Below are positions 26,719 to 35,588 of a stretch of DNA of 64,000 nt, in pieces (the stretch's first letter is position 1; each line of letters starts with the position of its first letter). Origin of the DNA: Paraglaciecola algarum. GTDB lineage: Bacteria; Pseudomonadota; Gammaproteobacteria; Enterobacterales; Alteromonadaceae. Where the stretch lies: the NCBI RefSeq assembly GCF_021532655.1, contig NZ_JAKGAS010000005.1, positions 186,001 to 250,000 on the forward strand. Direction: 5' to 3'. Below the pieces are notes generated by a model, which searched no databases, was not told where the DNA came from, and was given only the letters and a program-made list of their open reading frames with translations. The position numbers and the translations under genes are program-made.

Positions 26719-27740
26719 TAGTGTTGGTCCACAAAAGCTAACATGGCTTTTAGCATATTGACATGCTCTGGATTAGCCTTAGGTCCATTACAACCTAAAC
26801 CAATATCAGTAGAGGACGTATCTGATTGCATGGCTTGCGCTTGTTGTTGGTTAATGACTAGATCGGCATGACACACGTCTAACTTTCTATCGATAAAAAA
26901 GGAAACACTTTCACCGGAATTTTCTGCTAATAAGTTTTTCACACCCTCAATAGGAATAGTGATATCTGCTTCTGAATGAGCTGCAAATATTGGCATATTA
27001 GGTTTATTTTGGCGGATCAAATCTCGTACTGAGGTAATCACTTCCATTAACTCACCAGCTGCAAAGCGTGCAACAGAAGAGTATTTATAAGGGTTGGTTC
27101 CTTGCCCGGTATATTCACCATCCAATATCTTCATTAACCATTGAATGCCCCATACACTGGTTAAGGTTTCAATATTAGGTTGCAAAGCCAATGCACCAGA
27201 AAACAATAGTAAGCCTTGAGATGCTTCAGGGTTGAGCAACATATATTCAGTGGCCAACACCCCCCCTGTAGAAAAACCGCCCATGTAACTTTGCTCACCT
27301 AAGTTAACCGAGAAATCCATAATTGTGCTGACATGTGTTCTCCAGTGATCCGACAAAGCATAATCTTGCATATGCAAATCAGCATTCTTTAAACCATGTC
27401 CAGGCAATAAAGCCACCACCACATTATGCCCTTGGTTATATAAAGCCTGGGCTATTGATTTTAAGTAAAAAGGTGAATCGCTTAAGCCATGAAATAACAC
27501 CATCACCTTAGGTGTGACTTTTCCATGATGTAAAATGAAAGGCGCATTTCCATCATTACGTAACACTTCAGAGCATACTCTAAATACGCCCAATTCAGGT
27601 TGTTGGCAACCTTGAGTAGAACCTAACTCGGCTTTGTAGATTTGGTCAAACTGATCAAATTCAGCTTCAATAGATTGGACTAAACCTATTTTAAAAACAC
27701 AAACAAGCAGAAGAAAACACCGAACTAAAGATAACTTCAT
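26718..27740 (-). CDS. Exported alpha/beta hydrolase
   Basis: A 340-residue serine hydrolase with an N-terminal signal peptide (MKLSLVRCFLLLVCVFKIG). It has the alpha/beta hydrolase pattern: oxyanion region LFHGLSDSPFYL, PGHG loop, nucleophile elbow GFSTGG, acid in SEADITIP, and a likely catalytic histidine in VCHADL. The sequence resembles monoacylglycerol lipases and carboxylesterases of the Est30 sort; substrate unknown. Six cysteines remain after the signal peptide, consistent with a periplasmic or secreted protein with disulfides. It runs directly into the DUF1697 gene. Confidence 0.85.
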   Translation of the reverse strand: MKLSLVRCFLLLVCVFKIGLVQSIEAEFDQFDQIYKAELGSTQGCQQPELGVFRVCSEVLRNDGNAPFILHHGKVTPKVMVLFHGLSDSPFYLKSIAQALYNQGHNVVVALLPGHGLKNADLHMQDYALSDHWRTHVSTIMDFSVNLGEQSYMGGFSTGGVLATEYMLLNPEASQGLLLFSGALALQPNIETLTSVWGIQWLMKILDGEYTGQGTNPYKYSSVARFAAGELMEVITSVRDLIRQNKPNMPIFAAHSEADITIPIEGVKNLLAENSGESVSFFIDRKLDVCHADLVINQQQAQAMQSDTSSTDIGLGCNGPKANPEHVNMLKAMLAFVDQH

Positions 27741-27841
27741 TTTTTATACTTTTTGATTAAACACAAGTCATAGTAAAGCGATTAGCTAACAGACTTCAAC
27801 CACTTAATTTGTAACAATTGTCGATATTATTGTATAAACAA

Positions 27842-27866
27842 AAATGGCGCCAATCAGGCGCCATTT
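27842..27866 (-). terminator. Rho-independent terminator of the peroxiredoxin gene
   Basis: AAATGGCGCC and GGCGCCATTT form a 10-bp stem around AATCA, 16 nt after the stop on the minus strand, followed by TTG and a T-rich tract. Confidence 0.85.
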
Positions 27867-27881
27867 GTCTAACTTATAATA

Positions 27882-28622
27882 TTAAGCGAAATAGGATTCT
27901 AAATCGTCAGAACCACCAATTAACTTACCGCCAATAAATACTTGTGGCCAAGATTCATTACCAGACAAGGCTTTTAATGAAGTAAATGAGACTTCTTTAC
28001 CCATGACTAATTCTTCAAACTCGTAACCTTTTTCTGTTAACAAAGCTTTAGCTTTTGCACAGAAAGGGCAACCAGGTTTAGATAACACAACCGTCGCTGC
28101 CGCTGGTTTTGCATCAGGAGCAACATAAGCTAACATAGTATCGGCATCAGACACTTCGAACGGGTCGCCCGGTAAATCTGGCTCGATAAACATTTTATCT
28201 ACCACGCCATCTTTAACTAACATAGAATAACGCCAGCTACGCTTGCCAAAACCAAGGTCAGCTTTATCAACTAATAAGCCCATACCATCGGTAAATTCAC
28301 CATTTCCATCTGGAATAAGGGTGACATTGTCAGATTCTTGATCTTCAGCCCAAGCATTCATCACAAAGGTATCATTCACCGACATACAAATAATGTCGTC
28401 TACGCCATTAGCTTTGAAGGTTTTAGCTAATTCATTATAGCGTGGTAAGTGAGTAGATGAACATGTTGGGGTAAACGCGCCAGGCAAAGAAAATACTACT
28501 ACAGTTTTACCTTTAAATAATTCATCAGTTGTACGATTTACCCATTCATCATTAGCACGAGTAGCAAAAGTAACTTGAGGAACGGCTTGACCACTTTTAT
28601 CTGCAAAATTTGGATTAGACAT
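27882..28622 (-). CDS. Peroxiredoxin-glutaredoxin fusion (Prx5-Grx)
   Basis: A 246-residue hybrid: an atypical Prx5-type peroxiredoxin at 1-165 with the peroxidatic cysteine in [14 protein letters not shown], and a C-terminal glutaredoxin at about 172-246 with the dithiol motif CPFC ([16 protein letters not shown]) and WPQVFIGG. Such fusions reduce hydrogen and alkyl peroxides with glutathione, as in Haemophilus and Chromatium, and need no separate reductase. It has its own terminator and a 139-nt promoter region; no oxyR gene is adjacent, and I could not identify an OxyR site. Confidence 0.95.
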   Translation of the reverse strand: MSNPNFADKSGQAVPQVTFATRANDEWVNRTTDELFKGKTVVVFSLPGAFTPTCSSTHLPRYNELAKTFKANGVDDIICMSVNDTFVMNAWAEDQESDNVTLIPDGNGEFTDGMGLLVDKADLGFGKRSWRYSMLVKDGVVDKMFIEPDLPGDPFEVSDADTMLAYVAPDAKPAAATVVLSKPGCPFCAKAKALLTEKGYEFEELVMGKEVSFTSLKALSGNESWPQVFIGGKLIGGSDDLESYFA

Positions 28623-28761
28623 ATTTTCTCCGTTTGGTTGTGTAATTAATCATATTGATTCAGTGGAACTAGAATAGGCCAGAATTACAATTAAATAAAA
28701 TGATTAAATGAGATTAGTGTAATCGTTTTTTTAGATTTAAAAGATTTAAGAATGAGGAGGG

Positions 28762-28992
28762 CTATTCTTTAAAAAAATCATCTGAGTGTTCACTTAACAT
28801 TGCTTCAATATCTTCTATGTCTGGCAAGGTTATAGTTTCTGAGTCTTTATTGGCACCACAGGGAATAGACTTCTCTTCATCGGCCCATTCACCAAGATCA
28901 ATCAACTGACATTTTTTACTACAAAATGGGCGATACTGACTGGTTTCGTTCCACTCAACAGTTTGTTTACAGGTAGGGCAATTTACAATCAT
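28762..28992 (-). CDS. yacG: DNA gyrase inhibitor YacG
   Basis: A 76-residue zinc-finger protein that in E. coli binds GyrB and blocks DNA binding by gyrase. The four zinc cysteines are present as CPTC (residues 5-8) and CSKKC (24-28, first and last Cys), followed by [12 protein letters not shown]. It is the end of the coaE-zapD-yacG cluster, in the same order as in E. coli, with 60 nt to zapD. Confidence 0.95.
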   Translation of the reverse strand: MIVNCPTCKQTVEWNETSQYRPFCSKKCQLIDLGEWADEEKSIPCGANKDSETITLPDIEDIEAMLSEHSDDFFKE

Positions 28993-29052
28993 TTAGCTTT
29001 GTCTCTTCTAAATTACTATCTTCAAATTTACTATCACCAAACTTACTCTTAT

Positions 29053-29805
29053 CTAACAACTAGCCAAACTAAAAGTGACAGAAGAATCCACACCAGTACT
29101 GCCGCTAATAGTGGGAGTAAATAGAGTAAAGCGAATAGCATAACGATATTTATTGCCAGATAAGATTGGGTAATAACCTTGATCAATTGGGCTTAACACG
29201 CGAATAAGTTCATTGTTATCTTCAGCAATACCTTGATAAAAACCTTTTTCAGCTTCAACTTGGCTAAACCGACCTCGTTCACGCAGAAATGACAAGGTCA
29301 TTTCCATCGCCTGCTGTATGGCTAAAACTTCTTGCAGCCAAACACTAATGGTTTGCTGTTTAGACTCAATAGGTTGTTGTAGCCAATAATGTAAATTAGG
29401 TAAATCAAATCCACAGGTGCCACCGGGAATGGCAAATCTTTGGCGAATAGACGATAAAAAGCGATCGTCTTTTAATTCAGAGCCGATTTTTTTGGTGCCT
29501 TTAAGGGCTTCTCTTAAACGTAAGATTTTTTGCAGGGCATTTTGTAAAGCGTCATTGTCTATGTTCGGATGTTGCGACCAAATAACTAAATTTTTCTCAT
29601 GTAACTCAATATCTTTAAGTACATCATTACGTAAATCGAGACGCTCTAACAAATCTAGTAGTGTAAAAAGCGAGTCTAAAAAGTTGATGTATTGCCAGTC
29701 TTCTGTCGCCTTTTTACCTTGCTCAAGCTGCTTAAATAACTGCTCAAGTCTAAGGTAAGTACGTACCTTTTCGTTGAGTGGAAATTCATAAATAGCTTGA
29801 GACAT
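29053..29805 (-). CDS. zapD: Cell division protein ZapD
   Basis: A 250-residue FtsZ-binding protein that bundles FtsZ filaments and stabilises the Z ring at mid-cell. The family start (YEFPLNEKVRTYLRLEQLF) and the central CGFDLPNLHYWL motif are clear, and the length equals the usual 247-250. It lies between coaE and yacG, the conserved order. The 5' gap to coaE is about 100 nt without a terminator, so cotranscription is plausible. Confidence 0.95.
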   Translation of the reverse strand: MSQAIYEFPLNEKVRTYLRLEQLFKQLEQGKKATEDWQYINFLDSLFTLLDLLERLDLRNDVLKDIELHEKNLVIWSQHPNIDNDALQNALQKILRLREALKGTKKIGSELKDDRFLSSIRQRFAIPGGTCGFDLPNLHYWLQQPIESKQQTISVWLQEVLAIQQAMEMTLSFLRERGRFSQVEAEKGFYQGIAEDNNELIRVLSPIDQGYYPILSGNKYRYAIRFTLFTPTISGSTGVDSSVTFSLASC

Positions 29806-29904
29806 ATAAACACATACTCGGGGAAGTTAAATAGCCGTAGGTACCAGCTTAGTTGATCCAATACATATATTGTAAAGAATTTTTAGCCAAATCAATAGGC
29901 TAAA

Positions 29905-30513
29905 TTACTTAGTTAGGTCTGCCAAAGCTAAATATTCTAAATGTAACTTGTCTATTTGGGGGATTAAATGACCTAAATCATGGTTATTGTCAATCACATC
30001 ATCAGCCACTTTAAGACGCTCTTCTCGTGAGACTTGCGCCTGCATAATCGCTCGAATTTGTTGTTCGTTACTGTTATCCCGTAGCACACTTCGTTGGATT
30101 TGAACTTGTTCTTCAACGTCAACAATTAATACCCGATCCACTAAGTTAACTAAGTTGTTTTCTACCAACAAAGGCACACTTAACAAACAGTAGACTGATT
30201 TTGCTTGTTGAGTTTGTTCGAGCATCTGCTGACGAATTAGCGGATGCAACAAGTCATTTAACCAATTTTTAAGCTCAGGTTTGGCAAAAATAAGCTTGCG
30301 TAGTTGGGCGCGATCCAACTGACCTTGAGAGTTCACAATATTTGGGCCGAACTTTTTTACGATTTGATTAAGTGCAGGGGTATTAGGCTCGACCACTTGT
30401 CGCGCAATCACATCGGCATCTATCACTTCAATATTTTTTTGCGCAAATAAATCAGTTACTGTAGTTTTGCCACTACCTATGCCACCACTAACTCCCACTA
30501 CATAATCACTCAC
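29905..30513 (-). CDS. coaE: Dephospho-CoA kinase CoaE
   Basis: Last step of coenzyme A synthesis: phosphorylation of the 3'-hydroxyl of dephospho-CoA. The P-loop GGIGSGKTTV, DADVIARQVVEPNTPAL and HPLIRQQML motifs are typical. The frame is open to TTG at 30528, but GTG at 30513 gives the family start MSDYVVGVSGG and has GGGG about 5 nt upstream, so I take GTG (202 residues). It belongs to the yacG-zapD-coaE-pilD neighbourhood; a repeat cluster now separates it from pilD. Confidence 0.94.
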   Translation of the reverse strand: MSDYVVGVSGGIGSGKTTVTDLFAQKNIEVIDADVIARQVVEPNTPALNQIVKKFGPNIVNSQGQLDRAQLRKLIFAKPELKNWLNDLLHPLIRQQMLEQTQQAKSVYCLLSVPLLVENNLVNLVDRVLIVDVEEQVQIQRSVLRDNSNEQQIRAIMQAQVSREERLKVADDVIDNNHDLGHLIPQIDKLHLEYLALADLTK

Positions 30514-30529
30514 AAACACCCCAGCCAAT

Positions 30530-30725
30530 TTAATTCTATTCCTCTATGCGGTGTAGTCCTTTGTGCCCACTGCGTCCTCTGGGGCATATAGCCCTTTAAA
30601 AGACTAAAGAATTTTAAACCACCGAGTACACAAAGAGCACAAAGAAAAGCAATGTAAATCTTAACAACCTTGTCCTCTGTGTAGCGAAGCGCTCTGTGAC
30701 CTCTGTGGTAGCAAGTTTTTAGGTT
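30530..30725. repeat. ACCACAGAG/CTCTGTGGT palindromic repeat between coaE and pilD
   Basis: AACCACCGAGTACACAAAGAG (from about 30616) and CTCTGTGACCTCTGTGGT (to about 30709) are inverse arms of one repeat, with an inner GTCCTCTGTGTAGCGAAGCG part. A further arm, GTCCTTTGTGCCCACTGCG, lies at 30556-30574. No gene is supported here. Confidence 0.7.
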
Positions 30726-30727
30726 TT

Positions 30728-31663
30728 TCAAGGTAATAACCATTGCCAATACAGATCCACAAACCAATCTCCGTATAAAAGCGTTAACCAACCAGCTGTG
30801 GCTAGATAAGGACCAAAGGGGATCGGCTGACTTTTGTCTTTACCTTGGATTGATAACAAAGTAATGCCCACTATGGCACCTACAAAAGACGATAATAACA
30901 CCACTACAGGTAAATGTTGCCACCCAACCCAAGCACCTATGGCGGCTAATAATTTAAAATCACCGTAACCCATGCCTTCCTTGCCAGTTAATAATTTAAA
31001 GGCCCAATATAAACTCCATAAACATAAATAACCTACTGCGGCCCCAATAATGGCATCTTGAGTTGATACAAAAGTCGAATCAATACTAATTATCAGTCCA
31101 ATCCATAACAAAGATAAAGTGAGCTGATCGGGTAACAACATAGTATCTAAATCAATAAAGGTCATAGCTATCAATAGCCAGGTAGCTAAAACAGCGGCAA
31201 GGCCAGCTAAACCAAAACCAAATTTCCAGGCCACTAATGCCGACAATAAACCTGTCGCTAATTCGACTAACGGGTAACGTATGGAAATAGGGTTTTTACA
31301 CTGGCTACACTTACCGCCCAAAAATAACCAGCTAACAACGGGAATATTTTCCCAAGCACGTATTTTGTGTTGACACTTAGGACAGGTCGAATCGGGTTTA
31401 ACTAAGTTAAAGACTTGTTTTTGATTAATATTTTGTTGGTTATCAGTAGGATTACTAACAATATTTTGACTAGTAGAGTCTTGATTAGTCGAGTTCTGAA
31501 AAGAAGAGTATTCTTCTACCTCTGCTTTCCATGCGTTTTCCATCATCACAGGTAAGCGATAAATCACCACGTTTAAAAAACTTCCCACCAATAAGCTTAA
31601 AACAAAAATAAAAGAAACAAAAAAGGCAGGCGAGTCAGCCATTAGTTGGAAGATTTCAGTCAT
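30728..31663 (-). CDS. pilD: Type IV prepilin peptidase PilD
   Basis: Inner-membrane aspartic protease that cleaves the leader of type IV pilins and type II pseudopilins and N-methylates the new end. An N-terminal helix with GSFLNVVIYRLP is followed by the cytoplasmic zinc-binding loop with two CxxC pairs (CPKC, CSQC). The two catalytic aspartates are in FIDLDTMLLPDQLTL and GYGDFKLLAAIG. A low-complexity Asn/Gln/Ser insert of about 35 residues (roughly 50-88) enlarges the loop before the zinc motif. At 311 residues it is full length. It is downstream of pilC but separated by a 274-nt repeat region. Confidence 0.95.
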   Translation of the reverse strand: MTEIFQLMADSPAFFVSFIFVLSLLVGSFLNVVIYRLPVMMENAWKAEVEEYSSFQNSTNQDSTSQNIVSNPTDNQQNINQKQVFNLVKPDSTCPKCQHKIRAWENIPVVSWLFLGGKCSQCKNPISIRYPLVELATGLLSALVAWKFGFGLAGLAAVLATWLLIAMTFIDLDTMLLPDQLTLSLLWIGLIISIDSTFVSTQDAIIGAAVGYLCLWSLYWAFKLLTGKEGMGYGDFKLLAAIGAWVGWQHLPVVVLLSSFVGAIVGITLLSIQGKDKSQPIPFGPYLATAGWLTLLYGDWFVDLYWQWLLP

Positions 31664-31937
31664 TGTTCAACTTATATAAACAAAAATTAAGATGTGTAGC
31701 TTGCCAGAAAAAAGCAAAAGTTACGAGCTTCGAGCAAATAGCAAAAAGTAAAGACGCTGATTGTAATGATCATAATAGTACCACTGAGATCACAGCGCGC
31801 TTCTCTACACAGAGACAAGCAATTAAAATGGCAAGAAGAATTATATTATTCCTTTCTTTTCTTCTGTGCCCTCATTTTTCTCTGTGGTTCAAAATTCTTT
31901 TCGTTCTTTGCTCGTTTCTCGCCGCTCGAAACTGCTA
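31664..31937. repeat. Nested palindromic repeats between pilC and pilD
   Basis: An outer pair, TTACGAGCTTCGAGC (31720-31734) and GCTCGTTTCTCGCCGCTCG (31910-31928), encloses an inner pair, ACCACTGAGATCACAG (31779-31794) and CTCTGTGGTTC (31891-31901). The inner arms belong to the family at 15834, 30616 and 34787; the outer arms resemble those at 20825-20965. A 92-codon open frame across it is accidental. Confidence 0.65.
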
Positions 31938-33149
31938 TTAAATAACGTTACCCATTTCGAATATAGGTAAATACATGGCCACAATTAAGCCACCTATTAC
32001 CACGCCTAATACCGCCATAATCATTGGCTCGAGCAAACTGGTTAAACCGTCGACCATATCATCTACTTCAGCTTCGTAGATAGTGGCAATCTTACTGAGC
32101 ATTTCATCTACGGCACCGGCTTCCTCACCTATGGCAATCATTTGCACCACCATTTCAGGAAAGGTCCCGGTTGAACGCATGGCCGCATTCATTTGTACCC
32201 CGCCAGAAACTTCTTTTTTCACAAATAAAATTGCATTTCTAAAAATAGCGTTACCAGCGGCGCCGGCTGCGGAGTCTAATGCGCCAATTAAAGGCACACC
32301 TGCAGCAAAAGTAGTGGACAAAGTACGAGTAAACCTAGCTACTGAGGCTTTTTTAAGGATTTCGCCAATCACTGGAATTTTCAAAATTTTAGCGTCAACT
32401 GAATCTCGTAATTTAAGAGATTTTTTATGAGCCTTAGCAAACAATGTCCCAGCAACAAATAATCCTGCCCCCACAAGCAATCCATAGTCTTGCATAAAAC
32501 GAGATATAGCCAACACAAACTGAGTAAAAGCGGGTAATTCTGCACCAAAACTTGAGAATATTTCTTCAAACTGGGGGACTACAAAAATCAATAATATAGT
32601 GGTTACGATAAAGGCCACCACTATTACTGCAATAGGATAAAACATGGCTTTTTTGATTTTAGATTTAAGTGCTTCGGCTTTTTCTTTATATAGGGCAATA
32701 CGGTCATAAATAGTTTCTAATGCCCCCGATTGCTCTCCGGTTTCCACTAGATCACAATACAGATCATCAAAATGGTCCGGGTGTTTACGTAAAGTGTCAG
32801 ACAAAGGATTACCAGCTTTTACCTCTGAGCCAATTTCACCTAACATTTTACGCATATTTACATTGGAATGACCGGTTGCGATCATATCTATTGTCTGAAT
32901 GAGTGTCACACCAGCACTTAACATAGTGGCCATTTGGCGCGACAAAACCGCAATATCAGAGGGTTTTATTTTTTCTCCACCACGACCAAATAAAGGCTTA
33001 GCTAGCTTTTTAACTTTTTTTGCGGCAATACCTTGGCGCCTAAGCTGATTTTTTGCTTCTAACACAGACATAGCTGAAATTTCGCCTTTCACAGCTTGGC
33101 CACGTTTGTTTAATCCTTGGTAGGTAAAAGTTGTTGGTGCAGTTGCCAT
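31938..33149 (-). CDS. pilC: Type IV pilus inner-membrane platform protein PilC
   Basis: A 403-residue GspF/PilC-family platform protein: two repeated cytoplasmic domains (LSRQMATMLSAGVTLIQTID and its partner FTRTLSTTFAAGVPLIGALD) and three membrane helices. It anchors the pilus motor in the inner membrane. In related bacteria pilB, the assembly ATPase, lies directly between pilA and pilC; here only 91 nt with the pilA terminator separate them, so pilB is missing from its place. PilC itself shows no sign of damage. Confidence 0.95.
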   Translation of the reverse strand: MATAPTTFTYQGLNKRGQAVKGEISAMSVLEAKNQLRRQGIAAKKVKKLAKPLFGRGGEKIKPSDIAVLSRQMATMLSAGVTLIQTIDMIATGHSNVNMRKMLGEIGSEVKAGNPLSDTLRKHPDHFDDLYCDLVETGEQSGALETIYDRIALYKEKAEALKSKIKKAMFYPIAVIVVAFIVTTILLIFVVPQFEEIFSSFGAELPAFTQFVLAISRFMQDYGLLVGAGLFVAGTLFAKAHKKSLKLRDSVDAKILKIPVIGEILKKASVARFTRTLSTTFAAGVPLIGALDSAAGAAGNAIFRNAILFVKKEVSGGVQMNAAMRSTGTFPEMVVQMIAIGEEAGAVDEMLSKIATIYEAEVDDMVDGLTSLLEPMIMAVLGVVIGGLIVAMYLPIFEMGNVI

Positions 33150-33181
33150 AATCTATGTCCAGCTCCAGTAATCAGAAACAA

Positions 33182-33207
33182 AAAAGCCCAGAAGAAACTG
33201 GGCTTTT
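33182..33207 (-). terminator. Rho-independent terminator of pilA
   Basis: AAAAGCCCAG and CTGGGCTTTT form a 10-bp stem on either side of six bases, with T-rich flanks, 34 nt after the pilA stop. It separates the abundant pilin message from pilC. Confidence 0.9.
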
Positions 33208-33240
33208 GTTTTAAAAGTTAATACCTAACTAAGTGTTAGC

Positions 33241-33684
33241 TTAACATAAGTTAGCTGCAACACATCCGCCAGTAGTTGTATCCCATGTAGTGGTACCATT
33301 ATTTACTGTACCAACTGCAACATAAGTTTCAGTAGCAGTTACACCGCTACGTACACCTGCAGTTGGAACAACTGTAATTGTATATGGGCCACCTGCATTA
33401 CCTGTTATAGCAACACTTGTTACCAACGCACTTTGCGACCAACCTGCTTGAGCAGCAATAGTTGAACAATCTGCAGGCACACCAGTTTGTACACATACTT
33501 CAACAGCAGTTTTAGCGGGGCCTGCAGCTGATACAACTTCAGTGAACCCTGCTTTAGCTGTATAAGTTTGATAAGCAGGTAATGCAATCATTGCCAAAAT
33601 ACCGATAATAGCTACAACAATCATTAATTCGATTAAAGTGAAGCCGCCTTGTTTTTTCATTTGTTTCATTTCAGTCATGTTCAT
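33241..33684 (-). CDS. pilA: Major type IV pilin PilA
   Basis: Structural subunit of the type IV pilus. A 14-residue leader ending MKKQGG precedes the mature N-terminus [14 protein letters not shown] with Glu5; PilD should cut after the second glycine. The mature part is about 133 residues and has two cysteine pairs: one in the alpha-beta loop region ([10 protein letters not shown]) and one at the C-terminus (CVAANLC). GGAG lies 7 nt before the ATG at 33684; later in-frame ATGs exist but lack such a site. It has its own terminator, as expected for a highly expressed pilin. Confidence 0.96.
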   Translation of the reverse strand: MNMTEMKQMKKQGGFTLIELMIVVAIIGILAMIALPAYQTYTAKAGFTEVVSAAGPAKTAVEVCVQTGVPADCSTIAAQAGWSQSALVTSVAITGNAGGPYTITVVPTAGVRSGVTATETYVAVGTVNNGTTTWDTTTGGCVAANLC

Positions 33685-33893
33685 GGTTTATCTCCAACAC
33701 ATTAGTGTAAAATTAAAGTTTTTAAAGTTGTAAGTCATTGCCGGTAAGGGCGTTGTTTTTGAATTCCTAATCAGTATAGAACGAGATAAGGATCTGACAA
33801 GTATGTAGGAGCATACCTAAGTCTTAGCCTAACAACGCCTTAACTAAATTACTCCTTTTAGATGACAATTTAAAGTGGCAATTTTTATTAACC

Positions 33894-34751
33894 TTATTTT
33901 ATTAATAACAAAGATAAATCAATAGCTTGAATATTTTTAGTGAGAGCGCCAGAGGAGATAAAATCCACTCCTAGATTGGCTAATTCTTTCAATCTTTGTT
34001 TAGTAATATTGCCCGATACTTCTAGTTGACATCGCCCTTGAGTCAAGGCCACTGCTTGTTTTAACATGTCTAGACTAAAATTATCTAACATCACAATATT
34101 AGCTTTTGCATCTATGGCTTGTTGTAATTCAATAATGGATTCAACTTCAACTTCAATTGGCAAATCTGGGTTGTGCTCCCTAGCTTTATCAACCGCAGCT
34201 TGAATCGAGCCGCAAGCCAAAATATGGTTTTCTTTAATTAAATAGGCATCGTATAAACCTATTCTATGATTTTGACCTCCGCCACAAGTTACCGCATATT
34301 TTTGTGCGAGCCGCATACCAGGAATGGTTTTGCGGGTGTCCAACAATTTTGTGTGGGTGCCTTCAAGCTCTTTGACGCAATCTGCTACTTGAGTAGCTGT
34401 GGCTGACAAGGTCTGTAAAAAATTTAAAGCAGTACGTTCACCGGTTAATATATGTCGGGCATTGCCGGTTAGTTTGACTATGGTTTGATTGGCCGTTAAT
34501 TGCTGCCCATCTTTTGCCATCCATTCAAGTTGAATAGATTTATTTAGTTGGGTAAAGGTTTCTGTTACCCAAGCTGCGCCTGCCAAAACACAATCTTCAC
34601 GAGTGATGATTTGCGCGCTAATGACTTGTTCTTTAGGGATCAAGTTAGCAGTAATATCGCCTTGATCTGGATGTTGTCCGTTTAAATCTTCCGATAAGGC
34701 TATTTCAACAGCCAATTTAATATCAATATCTTGCATAGTTTCTCTTGTCAT
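33894..34751 (-). CDS. nadC: Quinolinate phosphoribosyltransferase NadC
   Basis: Converts quinolinate and PRPP to nicotinate mononucleotide in de novo NAD synthesis. Family motifs include DTRKTIPGMRLAQKYAV, GGGQNHRIGLYD, KENHI, EVEVESI and the C-terminal VDFISSGALTK. At 285 residues it is full length. Two ATGs compete: 34751, and 34736 which has AAGAGA close upstream; a GGGG/CCCC hairpin (34755-34769) sits just ahead of the first. nadC next to pilA is the standard order in this group. Confidence 0.95.
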   Translation of the reverse strand: MTRETMQDIDIKLAVEIALSEDLNGQHPDQGDITANLIPKEQVISAQIITREDCVLAGAAWVTETFTQLNKSIQLEWMAKDGQQLTANQTIVKLTGNARHILTGERTALNFLQTLSATATQVADCVKELEGTHTKLLDTRKTIPGMRLAQKYAVTCGGGQNHRIGLYDAYLIKENHILACGSIQAAVDKAREHNPDLPIEVEVESIIELQQAIDAKANIVMLDNFSLDMLKQAVALTQGRCQLEVSGNITKQRLKELANLGVDFISSGALTKNIQAIDLSLLLIK

Positions 34752-35012
34752 AATGGGGAGTAATACCCCGCTTTAAAGCATATTTACCACAGAGAACACA
34801 GAGCGCTGCGCTACACAGAGAAAAGCCAAACAAATGTTAAGATAAAAATAATAGTTTTTATTAACCGTCATTCCTGCGACCTCAACCGTCATTCCTGCAT
34901 GCTTTTAGCAGGAATTACTGATTGATGCGGCTGACATGTCGTATGTTGTTCTTTTCTTCTGTGCTCTGTGTGTCCTCGGTGGTTCAAAATTATTAATTAG
35001 CTTTTCGATTCT
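34752..35012. repeat. Nested dispersed repeats between nadC and the retropepsin-like gene
   Basis: The outer arms ACCACAGAGAACACAGAG (34788-34805) and CTCTGTGTGTCCTCGGTGGT (34965-34984) are inverse copies of the ACCACAGAG family. Between them sit two copies of CGTCATTCCTGC and the arm CTTTTAGCAGGAAT, the GTCATTCCTGC...GCAGGAAT repeat common in Alteromonadales. One repeat appears to lie within another. No gene is supported. Confidence 0.7.
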
Positions 35013-35516
35013 TTACAAATTACGTAAAGTCAGCCATTCGCCTCTTTGGGTGAATTCTAGTTGTTTCAGGGCGCTCATACCTAATAAAATTTGGCCATCA
35101 TGCATAGCTGGATTTAGATGGGCAGCAATATCAGTTAACTGAATTTCACCAATTGTGAGTCTTTGAATTCGAGTTTGAAAGACTTGCACTCGTCCATTGG
35201 CGGTTTGAACCCAACTACTATTACCTTTTTGTAACGATAATTGCTCGGCCAAATGCATAGGTATCGACACTTGGGTGGCTCCAGTGTCTAACATGAACAC
35301 CACTGGCTGATCGTTAATCGCCCCACCACTTACATAATGCCCGGCTCGATTTTGTTTAAGTTTAACTTCTGCCACCCCAAACTGACTTGATGAAATCGGC
35401 TCTGCATTGGGATTAAGCTGTTTAGCTAACTGTTCATCAAATAATAGGGTTAATAACCCCAAGCCAATTACCCAAGCAATAATGATCATGCCTTTACCCA
35501 ATTTTGCTTGTTTCAT
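35013..35516 (-). CDS. Retropepsin-like aspartic protease (clan AA), membrane-anchored
   Basis: A 167-residue protein with one N-terminal membrane helix (MIIIAWVIGLGLLTLLF) and a single-lobe retropepsin-type domain. The catalytic motif is MLDTGATQVSIP and the second signature is ILLGMSALKQLEF. It fits the bacterial family of small TIGR02281-type aspartic proteases, which should act as dimers with the active site outside the inner membrane. Substrate unknown. It is divergent from ampD (about 70 nt apart) and isolated from nadC by repeats. Confidence 0.88.
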   Translation of the reverse strand: MKQAKLGKGMIIIAWVIGLGLLTLLFDEQLAKQLNPNAEPISSSQFGVAEVKLKQNRAGHYVSGGAINDQPVVFMLDTGATQVSIPMHLAEQLSLQKGNSSWVQTANGRVQVFQTRIQRLTIGEIQLTDIAAHLNPAMHDGQILLGMSALKQLEFTQRGEWLTLRNL

Positions 35517-35588
35517 CGTTTATTACGCTTGTTGGTTTGAATGTGACTTTGCTATTATAAAGATACAAACTGATAACGCACTGATCCT

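Noticed and set aside
30510..30791. 93-codon open frame on the minus strand between pilD and coaE
   Set aside because: It consists of translated ACCACAGAG repeats and overlaps the pilD 3' end.
31663..31941. 92-codon open frame on the plus strand between pilC and pilD
   Set aside because: It runs through nested palindromic repeats; the peptide has no family character.
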